48,224 nucleotides of DNA from Paraglaciecola sp. 20A4 (GTDB lineage: Bacteria; Pseudomonadota; Gammaproteobacteria; Enterobacterales; Alteromonadaceae), in NCBI RefSeq assembly GCF_011378905.1, contig NZ_WTPY01000034.1:1-48224 (forward strand). Reading direction: 5' to 3'. Positions within the stretch are counted from its first letter, which is position 1. Each line of letters opens with the position of its first letter. Below the pieces are notes generated by a model. The model was not told the origin of the DNA and made no database searches. It was given only the letters and a program-made list of their open reading frames with translations. The position numbers and the translations under genes are program-made. This document shows, piece by piece, positions 34,106 through 42,934 of the stretch.

Positions 34106-34709
34106 ATCTACTCTATTTATTCTGTTTTTTGCCATTGTCACAAGCCCGATATATGCATCAGAAACGCCGACACCTGAAGGGTTAGAGTACTGCACTGTAT
34201 GTCACGGTAGCCAATTGAAAGGTAATGCCAACATAGGAGCGCCTAGACTCGGTGGTTTATCAAGATGGTATATAGAGCGTCAACTAACCAATTTCAAAAA
34301 GGGTGTACGTGGTGCTCATTCTGACGATGCTACAGGCAGTGAGATGCTAGCCATGGCAAGGAATTTAACCCCTGGCGATATTGCTGCTATTGCCGCATGG
34401 ATAGGCAAAACCGAATCGCCAGCTCCTAAGCCTACTGTTCACGGTGATATTGAGGCTGGTAAAATTCTTTATCAAGGCTGCGCTGCTTGTCATGGCGCTG
34501 ATGCTTCAGGCAACAAAGCCATTGGCGCCCCACGTTTGAGTGGCATTAATGATTGGTATTTATTGACTCAAATTAACCATTTTCGTTCTGGCATTCGGGG
34601 CTCTGAGCCCAAAGATGTTTACGGACAACAAATGAAAGCCGCCGTTTCGATGGTGCAATCAGATCCTGATGCGGTAAATCTTGCCGCCTATATCAACCAA
34701 CTTAATTAA
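34095..34709 (+). CDS. Periplasmic diheme cytochrome c
   Basis: This 204-residue protein has a signal peptide (MSLKSTLFILFFAIVTSPIYA) and two class I heme sites: CTVCH (33-37) and CAACH (129-133). The two halves are homologous, each with IGAPRL followed by WY and a QxxxF pattern, as in cytochrome c4/c553-type diheme proteins. Met residues in GSEMLAM and QQMKAAVSM could be axial ligands. I use the ATG at 34095, just after a GGAG site; an in-frame ATG at 34080 would spoil the signal peptide. The 11-base overlap with the oxidase gene implies coupled translation, so it is the likely electron acceptor of that enzyme. Confidence 0.9.
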   Translation: MSLKSTLFILFFAIVTSPIYASETPTPEGLEYCTVCHGSQLKGNANIGAPRLGGLSRWYIERQLTNFKKGVRGAHSDDATGSEMLAMARNLTPGDIAAIAAWIGKTESPAPKPTVHGDIEAGKILYQGCAACHGADASGNKAIGAPRLSGINDWYLLTQINHFRSGIRGSEPKDVYGQQMKAAVSMVQSDPDAVNLAAYINQLN

Positions 34710-34728
34710 TCTTTGGAGTAATACATAA

Positions 34729-35223
34729 ATGAAAAAACAAATCCTACTTGCTGCCGTCGCCTTATTCAGTGCTAACAGTTTTGCTGAAGTAACGCGCCAT
34801 GCTTTGCCAAATAATAACCCGTTTCCAATTTCTCGTGCTGTTGAAGTCACGCCTGATACCACATTGATTTTTCACGCTGGTATGACGCCAGGCCCAGTGA
34901 ATGCAGAAGCAGAAAAGGGCAGTCGTGAGTACTACGGTGACACCGAAGCCCAAGCTCTAAGCGTTTTTAAACGCTTAGAAGGGTCGTTCAAAGAATTAGG
35001 CGTGGGTTTTGGTGATGTTATCAAAATGCAGGTCTTTATGGTTGGTGACCCAGAGATGGGCGGAAAAATGGATTTCACTGGTTTTATGAAATCCTACAGC
35101 AAATATTTCGGAACCAAAGAACAGCCTAATAAACCGTCACGTTCTGCTTTTCAAATTGCAGGATTGGCCGGTGGACCAAATATGTTGATTGAAATCGAAG
35201 TCGTGTTAGCAAAGCCAGAATAA
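34729..35223 (+). CDS. RidA/YjgF-like protein with Sec signal peptide
   Basis: RidA proteins hydrolyse reactive 2-imino acids and enamines to keto acids and ammonia. This 164-residue copy has a Sec signal (MKKQILLAAVALFSANSFA), so it should be periplasmic, whereas classical RidA is cytoplasmic and about 130 residues. The conserved parts are present: FHAGMTP near residues 48-54, GFGDVIKMQVFMVGD, and PSRSAFQIAGL with the catalytic-type Arg138, then MLIEIEVV with Glu157. Cys107 of E. coli RidA is Ala here. It lies 19 bases after the cytochrome gene in the same operon, a clear fit with an imine-making oxidase upstream. Confidence 0.85.
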   Translation: MKKQILLAAVALFSANSFAEVTRHALPNNNPFPISRAVEVTPDTTLIFHAGMTPGPVNAEAEKGSREYYGDTEAQALSVFKRLEGSFKELGVGFGDVIKMQVFMVGDPEMGGKMDFTGFMKSYSKYFGTKEQPNKPSRSAFQIAGLAGGPNMLIEIEVVLAKPE

Positions 35224-35242
35224 TTGGCCAAGCAACTCAGAG

Positions 35243-35263
35243 GCCCACTAAGGATTAGTGGGC
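35243..35263 (+). repeat. Perfect hairpin between the RidA-like gene and the receptor
   Basis: GCCCACTAA, loop GGA, TTAGTGGGC is a 9-bp perfect stem 19 bases after the RidA-like stop and 70 bases before the receptor ATG. No T run follows. It could set different message levels for enzyme and receptor genes by protecting a 3' end or pausing polymerase. Confidence 0.6.
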
Positions 35264-35332
35264 AGTGCAACAACGGAAATTTGTAAAGTTAATTAGCTCG
35301 CAAGAATTTAAAATAATAAAAGGTGAACACAC

Positions 35333-37942
35333 ATGCTTAAGCAAAATAAACTTAGCAAAGCTATCAAAACCGGTTTGATGACATGCGCAATCAGTTCAGT
35401 GGCGTTATCGTCAGCAATAGCACAAGAGACACAAGTTCCTGATGAAGCTGCAGTAGAAGCATCTTATGAAAAGGTGGTTATTACCGGCTCACGCGGCGCC
35501 CCTCGCTCATTAGCAGATTCTCCCGTACCCGTTGACGTATTAAGCGAAGACGACTTAGCTAGCGTTCCATTTTCCGATACCAATGACATACTAAAAACCT
35601 TAGTTCCGTCTTACTCATTACAACGTCAGCCTATATCAGACGGCGCGTCGTTTATCCGCCCAGCTACGTTACGTGGTATGCCAACAGATAAAACCTTAGT
35701 GTTGGTTAACTCAAAACGCCGTCATCGCTCAGCCTTAGTGCAAATCGGAGGGTCAGGTACGCAAGGGCCTGACGTGGCGACTATTCCAGCTTCTGCCCTT
35801 AAAGGTGTGGAAGTACTAAGAGATGGTGCCGCAGCCCAATATGGTTCAGATGCTATCGCAGGGGTCATTAACTTCGTCTTAAAAGACAATGATGAAGGGG
35901 GCTCTTTCTCGGTTGAAGGTGGCCAGTATTATGAAGGTGACGGTGATCAAGTAACCATTACCGGTAACATCGGTTTTGCTCTTGGTGACAACGGCTTCTT
36001 TAGTTTGTCAGGTGAATATGCTGATTCCGACTCGACTAATCGTGGTGAACAATACTGCGAAGATTGGTTTTGTGCTGATACGAGCGACCCTCGCAGTGCG
36101 GATAATCCTTACTTGAGTGACCCTAGTTTTGTTGCCGGTTTGGCAGATGCTAACTTAGGTGGCGAAAACGTTGTACAACCTTGGGGTCAGCCCAATACCT
36201 CTGCTACTCGAGTGTTTTTTAACTCCGGTTACGAATTTAACGATGACATGAAGTTTTATGCGTTCGGTAACTATTCAGAAAGCGATGGTGATGCAACGTT
36301 TTATTATCGTTACCCAGGTAACGGCACCATCGAAAACTTACGCAAAGAAGACGGCTCTATTTACAGCCCGTTAGAAAAATTCCCTGGCGGGTTTACGCCA
36401 CGCTTCTTCGGCGATATTACTGACTTTTCTTTAGTCGGTGGTTTAGAAGGCGAATTTGCCAATGGTATGACATATGATTTCAGCGGTCGTTTCGGCTCGA
36501 ATAAAATTGAATATACCTTGCAAAACACCATCAACCCATCGATGGGAGCCGATTCACCTACGTCATTCAAACCCGGTAATTTGATCAACGAGGAAACGCA
36601 ATTCTCAGCAGATTTCACTAAATACCTTGATTTCGGTATGTATTCCGACGTGTTGCTTGCATTTGGCGCGACCTATATGGATGAGAGCTATGAGTTAGAA
36701 GGGGGCGATGAAGACTCGTATTCTGCAGGACCCTATTCGCTACCAGATCCTTGGGGATTTTGTGATGACGGTGCAGCAACGGCCGCTGGTTTAGCCGTTA
36801 TCGGTAATGGTTCAACATTGAATTGTGCTGATAGTAGTGATGCGGTTTATACAGCTGTGGGTGTGGGCTCTAACGGCTTCCCAGGTTTTTCACCTGAATA
36901 TTCGGGTAAATATGATCGTGATATGTACGGTATTTACGCTGATATGAGCAGTGATGTAAGCGAAGCCTTATATTTGCAAGCCGCTATACGTTACGAAGAT
37001 TATTCTGATTTTGGTTCAGAATTGGTCGGTAAAGTGGCCTTTAAATATAGCTTAACTGATGATTTCAATATGCGCGGCTCAGTGGGTACGGGTTTCAGAG
37101 CACCGACACCAGGTCAGCAAGGCACCACAAACGTTTCTACTCGTTTACCTGATGGTCTGCCGGTTGCAACAGGTTTGTTCCCTGCATTAAGCGCTGTGGG
37201 TCAAGCTTTGGGTGCAGAAGCACTTAAACCTGAAAAATCACTAAACTATAGCTTGGGCGTAACAGGCAGTATTGACGATTTGAACGTGACGCTAGATTTC
37301 TATCGTATCGAACTTGAAGATCGTTTCTATGCCGTATCTACTTTAGATGTTTCAACGGATGAAACAGATGCTGATGCATATGCCAACTATCTTAAATTAG
37401 AAGCAGCTGGTGTAGCGGGTGCCAATACCATCGGTGGCGTTAATTACTTCCAAAATGCCTTTGATACCATCACCAACGGTATGGATTTTGTAGTGACTTA
37501 CACCATGGGTGATACAGTACTTAGCACCTCTATCAACTATAACAAAACTGAAATTGATTCTGATGCATCAGACTTCTTGAACGCTGAAGATCAACATGAT
37601 TTAGAGAATGCGATTCCAGAATGGCGCGGTGTGGCATCGGCTAAACATAGCTTTGATGCATTGACATTGCTGGTACGTGCCAATGTTTATGGTTCATATA
37701 CTAATGCTATCGCATCTGATGCTTCTACTAAACAAGATTATGATCCGACTGTATTCTTTGATTTAGAAGCTAGCTACAAAATCTCTGACAATGTCACTAT
37801 TGCAGCAGGGGCGCGGAATATCTTTGATGAATACCCTGACAAAGATAATGGCGATGAGTGTTGTGGTGCAGTTTACTGGTCAAGCAACATTGTTGATTGG
37901 CAAGGCGGCTACTACTACATGCGTTTGAATACTGTTTTCTAA
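35333..37942 (+). CDS. TonB-dependent outer membrane receptor
   Basis: This 869-residue protein has a signal peptide (cut likely after SSAIAQ) and a TonB-box-like region (EKVVITGSRG). A plug domain (about 55-185) carries the DKTLVLVNSKRRHRS and VEVLRDGAAAQYGSDAIAGVINFVLK segments. A 22-strand barrel follows, with RNIFDEYP near the end and a terminal aromatic residue (MRLNTVF). Loops carry paired Cys (QYCEDWFCAD, NGDECCGAVYW). No Fur box lies upstream, so iron uptake is not favoured. Its place after the oxidase, cytochrome and RidA-like genes suggests it brings in their substrate, perhaps an amino acid, peptide or related compound. Substrate not determined. Confidence 0.93.
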   Translation: MLKQNKLSKAIKTGLMTCAISSVALSSAIAQETQVPDEAAVEASYEKVVITGSRGAPRSLADSPVPVDVLSEDDLASVPFSDTNDILKTLVPSYSLQRQPISDGASFIRPATLRGMPTDKTLVLVNSKRRHRSALVQIGGSGTQGPDVATIPASALKGVEVLRDGAAAQYGSDAIAGVINFVLKDNDEGGSFSVEGGQYYEGDGDQVTITGNIGFALGDNGFFSLSGEYADSDSTNRGEQYCEDWFCADTSDPRSADNPYLSDPSFVAGLADANLGGENVVQPWGQPNTSATRVFFNSGYEFNDDMKFYAFGNYSESDGDATFYYRYPGNGTIENLRKEDGSIYSPLEKFPGGFTPRFFGDITDFSLVGGLEGEFANGMTYDFSGRFGSNKIEYTLQNTINPSMGADSPTSFKPGNLINEETQFSADFTKYLDFGMYSDVLLAFGATYMDESYELEGGDEDSYSAGPYSLPDPWGFCDDGAATAAGLAVIGNGSTLNCADSSDAVYTAVGVGSNGFPGFSPEYSGKYDRDMYGIYADMSSDVSEALYLQAAIRYEDYSDFGSELVGKVAFKYSLTDDFNMRGSVGTGFRAPTPGQQGTTNVSTRLPDGLPVATGLFPALSAVGQALGAEALKPEKSLNYSLGVTGSIDDLNVTLDFYRIELEDRFYAVSTLDVSTDETDADAYANYLKLEAAGVAGANTIGGVNYFQNAFDTITNGMDFVVTYTMGDTVLSTSINYNKTEIDSDASDFLNAEDQHDLENAIPEWRGVASAKHSFDALTLLVRANVYGSYTNAIASDASTKQDYDPTVFFDLEASYKISDNVTIAAGARNIFDEYPDKDNGDECCGAVYWSSNIVDWQGGYYYMRLNTVF

Positions 37943-37969
37943 CCTTAAGCTAATTCAGTAACAAACATG

Positions 37970-37998
37970 AAAAAGCGGCTCACGAGCCGCTTTTTTTT
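37970..37998 (+). terminator. Intrinsic terminator after the receptor gene
   Basis: AAAAAGCGGCT, loop CACG, AGCCGC and eight T residues form a strong rho-independent terminator 28 bases after the receptor stop. The A run on the left allows action on csiV transcripts from the other side. Confidence 0.95.
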
Positions 37999-38043
37999 AT
38001 TTCTAACCTAAATCAACCGTTGTCTTAATCATTAGCGCGTTAG

Positions 38044-39447
38044 CTATTCACTTTTGGGCGGCTCGTAGCGGCGAATTTGTACCACCATACCAAACAAAGG
38101 GTGGTCAAAATAATGTAGCTGTTTAGAGATCACCCGTCGAAGCTGATCAAAGTGATAGCTTTGTAAAAAGTTATTCGGTTTAACGTCTATTTCGCCTGGT
38201 AGGGCTAACGTTATTGGTGCCCTGAAATCCAAATTACTGTCGATATGCAAATAAGGTGTGCGACCAACATTTTGTAGGTAAACACTAAAATCACCTTCTA
38301 ACTGCCACAGTGGCTGTTCGGCTACTTGGGTAAAGTCTTGCTGATCGATACTGGATACATTGGTGCCAGTTGAAGGCTCACTCAAATCGACGATTTTGGC
38401 CGGCTCTGGTGAGCGCAACGCGGCATTTATTTGCGCAAATAAGGTATCATTCGATAAACCTATTGAGTCTTTTTGTTGTGCCATATCATCGGCTAAAAAA
38501 CGACTATCTTGATTTTCAGATTGTACTTTTTCAATTTTTCGTTGGCCATCCTGAGCAAATTCAGTGGCGTAATTTTTACCTGCAATTAACTTGAAGGGCT
38601 GGGCGTTATCATGACCAAACACTACAGGTTGGCGCCAAGTAACGTGAAGTATCGGCGTCAAATCTTTTTGCCAGCGAATATGTTCCTCAAGTTTAGCCAG
38701 TTGTTGCTCACTTTTAGGCAGTAAATAGGCGCTTCGGCGATTGGGCCATTCTACGCCATCAATACTCAGTGGAACGCTCGTTGGTTGAGGATCGGGTATG
38801 AGGCGATCATATGGCCCAGCCAATAAAATTCTGTCCTGGGAAAAGCTACATGGCAGCGTTGCAGGAAGCTGCCAATTGACCCATTTAGGTGGGGTCATCG
38901 TGTATTGATAACTGACTAAGTCTGTATCTTGTGATCCGCTCAGTTCTTCATCGTCTGAATTATTACCGTCGACTTGGGCGAGGCTATCAGGAACATTAGC
39001 GGCTGAGTTCATATCCAAAACGCTTTCTGTCGGCGGATTTAATGGCGTTTCAAGATATGAAAAATCAGCGACGGTAAATATTTCATTTACTAGGGCTACC
39101 GGTTGTTCACCCTCTGGATCTTGCTTATTTGAACTATCCCCGACTGAGACGTCGCAAACAGGCAAGCCAGCACTCACGTATGTAAGGTTCGGCGATATGT
39201 AATCGCTGAGTAAATCAAGGGCGGTAGGCGAGGCAAACTTGGGCCCTTGATGATCAAAGCTCTCGGCAATAGATTGCGTCGCTATATCGCGTTTGAAAAC
39301 GATAACCTCCACATCAAACCACCAGTCATTGGCATGAGCACGTGTGGCTGCGGCACAACTTAACGCTAACACTGTGACAGCGAGCGTTGGTTTACCCCAT
39401 TTTTTCGTGGATATTGATGTGGAACGATGACTAAAAAATTTTGGCAT
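38044..39447 (-). CDS. csiV: CsiV-family protein
   Basis: CsiV was first described in Vibrio cholerae as a peptidoglycan-binding protein that helps an anti-beta-lactam/D-amino-acid-stress enzyme. This 467-residue product has a signal peptide (ending near ATRAHA), then the family's opening DWWFDVEVIVFKRD and a C-terminal LHYFDHPLFGMVVQIRRYEPP. The middle is Gln/Asp/Ser-rich and variable. Its ATG overlaps the mfd stop by one base (TAATG), so it is translated in coupling with mfd, a conserved pairing. The exact role in this organism is inferred from the family. Confidence 0.85.
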   Translation of the reverse strand: MPKFFSHRSTSISTKKWGKPTLAVTVLALSCAAATRAHANDWWFDVEVIVFKRDIATQSIAESFDHQGPKFASPTALDLLSDYISPNLTYVSAGLPVCDVSVGDSSNKQDPEGEQPVALVNEIFTVADFSYLETPLNPPTESVLDMNSAANVPDSLAQVDGNNSDDEELSGSQDTDLVSYQYTMTPPKWVNWQLPATLPCSFSQDRILLAGPYDRLIPDPQPTSVPLSIDGVEWPNRRSAYLLPKSEQQLAKLEEHIRWQKDLTPILHVTWRQPVVFGHDNAQPFKLIAGKNYATEFAQDGQRKIEKVQSENQDSRFLADDMAQQKDSIGLSNDTLFAQINAALRSPEPAKIVDLSEPSTGTNVSSIDQQDFTQVAEQPLWQLEGDFSVYLQNVGRTPYLHIDSNLDFRAPITLALPGEIDVKPNNFLQSYHFDQLRRVISKQLHYFDHPLFGMVVQIRRYEPPKSE

Positions 39448-42400
39448 TAAGCGGCTCGCAGTTGCTGGCTAAACTCATTTAACATATCCAGGATAAGTTG
39501 CAGTCTATCGCTGGCTGATTCAGTTGGCACATTAAACTTCAATTTATTTGCACCTTCCAAACGGTAAATGCGCGGCTGAGACTGGATAAGTTTAATGATA
39601 AAACTTGGGTCTATTTGGGTTTTATCTGAAAATTCGATTGCACCACCTGCATTATTAGCTTCAATTTTACTGATACCTATTTTCTTGGCAACGAGCTTCA
39701 TCAAGCTTATTTGCACAAGGTTCTTGGCTGCATCAGGTAGTAAGCCGAAACGATCAATAAGTTCAATTTGTAACTCGTTTATCTGTCTTTCGTCTTTGCA
39801 ACTGGCAAGCTTTTTATATAACGACAAACGTGTATTCACATCATTAATATAATCGTCTGGGAATAACGCAGGTAGCCTCAGTTCAATCTCAGTTTGATTC
39901 GCCAAGGCAGCATCTAATGACGGCTCTCTGCCTTCTTTTAATGCTTCAACCGCTTGTTCGAGCATTTCCATATACAGGGTAAAGCCAATGGTGGTGATTT
40001 GCCCTGTTTGATCGTCACCGAGTAGCTCACCTGCACCACGAATTTCTAAATCGTGGGTGGCTAAGGCAAATCCAGCACCTAAATCTTCAAGTGAAGAGAT
40101 GGCATCAAGTCGTTTAATGGCATCTTTGGTCATGCGTTTTGGATGAGGCGTTAGCAAGTAAGCATAAGCCTGATGGTGTGAGCGTCCGACCCGACCACGC
40201 AATTGGTGTAATTGAGCTAAACCAAGGTGATCAGCTCGGTCCATAATAATGGTATTAGCGGAGGGCACATCGATACCGGTTTCGATAATCGTGGTACACA
40301 CCAATACATTATGTCGCTGGTGGTAAAAATCACCCATAACTTTTTCTAATTCACGTTCGCGCATTTGACCGTGACCAATGGCCACTCTGGCTTCCGGTAT
40401 TATCTCGGCTATTTCTTCGGCTGTACGCTCAATACTTTCGACTTCATTATGTAGAAAGTACACTTGGCCACCACGCAATATTTCTCGCATAATCGCTTCA
40501 CGAATAAGTTCTTTACTGCGCTGGTGAACAAAGGTTTTAATCGCTAAGCGTTTGGCTGGTGGTGTGGCAATAATCGATAAATCACGCATACCAGATAATG
40601 CCATATTTAGCGTTCGCGGTATCGGCGTGGCGGTTAAGGTTAAAATGTCTACGTCTGAACGAAGGGCTTTAAATTTCTCTTTCTGGCGTACGCCAAATCT
40701 GTGCTCTTCGTCTATCACTACCAAACCCAAGTCAGCAAATTTAATATCGTTTTGCAGAAGCTTATGCGTGCCGATGACAATATCGACTTTGCCATCGGTT
40801 AAGCCTGCCATTACGTCTTTTTGATCTTTGGCGCTGGCGAAACGAGACATCACTTCAATCTTGAAAGGCCAATCGGCAAAGCGGTCTTTAAAGTTTTCAT
40901 AGTGTTGCTGGGCCAGTAGAGTCGTGGGCACTAAAATTGCCACCTGTTTACCTTGATTCGCGGCGATAAAAGCGGCTCGCATGGCAACTTCTGTTTTACC
41001 AAAACCTACGTCACCACAGACTAATCTGTCCATTGCATTGCTACTGCCCATATCTTGAATGACGGCATTAATGGCTTGTTGTTGGTCTAAGGTTTCTTCA
41101 AAAGGAAAGCTATCGCTAAATGCCTGATATTCGTCCCAAGCTATTTTATAAGAATAGCCGGGTTTCGCAGCGCGTCTGGCGTATACATCAAGTAACTGAG
41201 CGGCTACGTCTCGCACCCGCTCGGCAGCTTTGCGCTTGGCTTTGCTCCAAGTCTCGGTACCCAGATTATGCAGCGGGGCTTTTTCAAGATCGCCACCACT
41301 GTAGCGACTAATTAAATGCAAAGCCGATACGGGCACATATAGCTTGGCTTGTTTGGCGTATTCAATAGACAAATATTCTGTAGTGATCCCGCCTGCGTCT
41401 AATGTTTGCAGGCCAAGGTAACGTCCTACGCCGTGATCTAAATGCACTACTGGTTGGCCAATAGCAAGTTCTGCTAAATTGCGGATAACCGCATTCTCGT
41501 CGGTCGCTTGGCGTTTATCCCGCAGACGACGCTGGCTTATTTTGTGGCCAAGTAACTCGGTTTCCGTGATAAACGCCAGCTCGTGATTGTCTTCAAATAA
41601 GACGAAACTGTGTTCCGCTAAACCGATAGTGATGCCTATCTGCTCTTTACTTTTATTAAAGGCGTCTAGGTGGTCAAACGCTTTGGGCTTAATGCCAGCC
41701 TTAGACAATAAATCCAATAGGCTTTCCCGTCGACCTTGAGATTCAGCGCTAAACAAGACTTTGCTATCGCTTTTAAGCCAGTCTGCTACTCGCTGCTTGA
41801 GCGTTGCCCACGGCACTTTGTTTTGCGACTTAATCGCGATATCACCGATGGTGCGAGTTTCGAAATTTGTTACCCCCGCTTTTTGCTCTTTGGCGTTGTG
41901 ATCGATAGTGATGCGCGGCCATTTTTTAAACGCGCCAAACAGTTCTTCGTTGCGTAAGAATAGATCTGCAGGTGACATTAATGGGCGGCTTAAATTATAG
42001 CGTAATTGATCGTAGCGCTCGTTAACATCCTTCCAGAAAAATTCACAGGCATTGGCTAAGTCGCCATGCATCATTAACAACGTATCAGGATGCAGATAAT
42101 CGAATAAGGTTGCTGTTTGTTCGAAAAATAGTGGTAAATAATACTCAATGCCGCCGGGCATCATTCCTTTACCCACTTGATAATAAAGCGATTCTTTGGA
42201 ATTGTTCGGATCGAATTTTTCTAGATACTGCTGGCGAAATAGTGCGATACCGTCCTTATCTGTGGGAAATTCCCGGGCGGGCAATAGTTTGATTTCATCA
42301 ATTTTGTCGCCAGAACGTTGACTGTCGGGATCAAAGTAGCGAATGCTGTCAATGTCGTTATCGAATAAATCGATTCGAAACGGCTGCTGACTACCCATTG

Positions 42401-42929
42401 GAAATAAGTCAATGATACTGCCACGTATAGAAAACTCACTATGGCCCATAACCTGATTAACATGTTGGTATCCTGCACGCTCTAGACTTAAGCGAAATGC
42501 ATCAAGGTCTAGGGTTTGATTGACCTTTAAGATCAGCAAATATTTACTTAGATAATCAACCGGCGCCATGCGCAGCATTAAGGTATTTACCGGCACAATA
42601 AACACACTGTTTTGGGCTTGCGTTAGGCGGTACAGGGTTTCAAGGCGTTGGGAAATAATATCTTGATGAGGGGAGAAATTATCATAAGGCAGGGTTTCCC
42701 AGTCGGGGAAAAGCTGTACCTGCACTTTTTTGCCAAGTAAGAAAAAGCTTAATTCTTTTTCTAATTTCATCGCGCTAGGGGTGTCAGCGGTAACCAACAG
42801 GATTGGCCCTTTGGTTTGACCTGCTGCATTAGCAATCGACATGGCTAAGCTACTGCCATGAAGATTGCCCCAGTGAATAGCATCTCCTTGGCCCTTGGCT
42901 AAGGTGGGATTAAAAATACTTGTTGTCAT
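39447..42929 (-). CDS. mfd: Transcription-repair coupling factor Mfd
   Basis: Mfd removes stalled RNA polymerase from damaged DNA and recruits UvrA. The 1160-residue protein has UvrB-like N-terminal domains, the polymerase-interacting domain (HGVGRYLGLQTLDAGG...YLSIEYA around 490-520), and a RecG-like translocase with CGDVGFGKTEVA (Walker A), VVIDEEHRFGVRQ (Walker B) and LTATPIPRTLNMAL. The TRG motif around TTIIETGIDVPSANTIIMD and the C-terminal UvrA-masking domain (LFPDDYINDVNTRLSLYKKL) complete it. It starts at an ATG 5 bases after the PilZ-like gene stop. Confidence 0.97.
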   Translation of the reverse strand: MTTSIFNPTLAKGQGDAIHWGNLHGSSLAMSIANAAGQTKGPILLVTADTPSAMKLEKELSFFLLGKKVQVQLFPDWETLPYDNFSPHQDIISQRLETLYRLTQAQNSVFIVPVNTLMLRMAPVDYLSKYLLILKVNQTLDLDAFRLSLERAGYQHVNQVMGHSEFSIRGSIIDLFPMGSQQPFRIDLFDNDIDSIRYFDPDSQRSGDKIDEIKLLPAREFPTDKDGIALFRQQYLEKFDPNNSKESLYYQVGKGMMPGGIEYYLPLFFEQTATLFDYLHPDTLLMMHGDLANACEFFWKDVNERYDQLRYNLSRPLMSPADLFLRNEELFGAFKKWPRITIDHNAKEQKAGVTNFETRTIGDIAIKSQNKVPWATLKQRVADWLKSDSKVLFSAESQGRRESLLDLLSKAGIKPKAFDHLDAFNKSKEQIGITIGLAEHSFVLFEDNHELAFITETELLGHKISQRRLRDKRQATDENAVIRNLAELAIGQPVVHLDHGVGRYLGLQTLDAGGITTEYLSIEYAKQAKLYVPVSALHLISRYSGGDLEKAPLHNLGTETWSKAKRKAAERVRDVAAQLLDVYARRAAKPGYSYKIAWDEYQAFSDSFPFEETLDQQQAINAVIQDMGSSNAMDRLVCGDVGFGKTEVAMRAAFIAANQGKQVAILVPTTLLAQQHYENFKDRFADWPFKIEVMSRFASAKDQKDVMAGLTDGKVDIVIGTHKLLQNDIKFADLGLVVIDEEHRFGVRQKEKFKALRSDVDILTLTATPIPRTLNMALSGMRDLSIIATPPAKRLAIKTFVHQRSKELIREAIMREILRGGQVYFLHNEVESIERTAEEIAEIIPEARVAIGHGQMRERELEKVMGDFYHQRHNVLVCTTIIETGIDVPSANTIIMDRADHLGLAQLHQLRGRVGRSHHQAYAYLLTPHPKRMTKDAIKRLDAISSLEDLGAGFALATHDLEIRGAGELLGDDQTGQITTIGFTLYMEMLEQAVEALKEGREPSLDAALANQTEIELRLPALFPDDYINDVNTRLSLYKKLASCKDERQINELQIELIDRFGLLPDAAKNLVQISLMKLVAKKIGISKIEANNAGGAIEFSDKTQIDPSFIIKLIQSQPRIYRLEGANKLKFNVPTESASDRLQLILDMLNEFSQQLRAA

Positions 42930-42934
42930 GTAAG

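Noticed and set aside
35224-35332. Fur box upstream of the TonB-dependent receptor
   Set aside because: The gap has a GC hairpin and AT-rich DNA, but no GATAAT-type dyad comparable to that at feoA.
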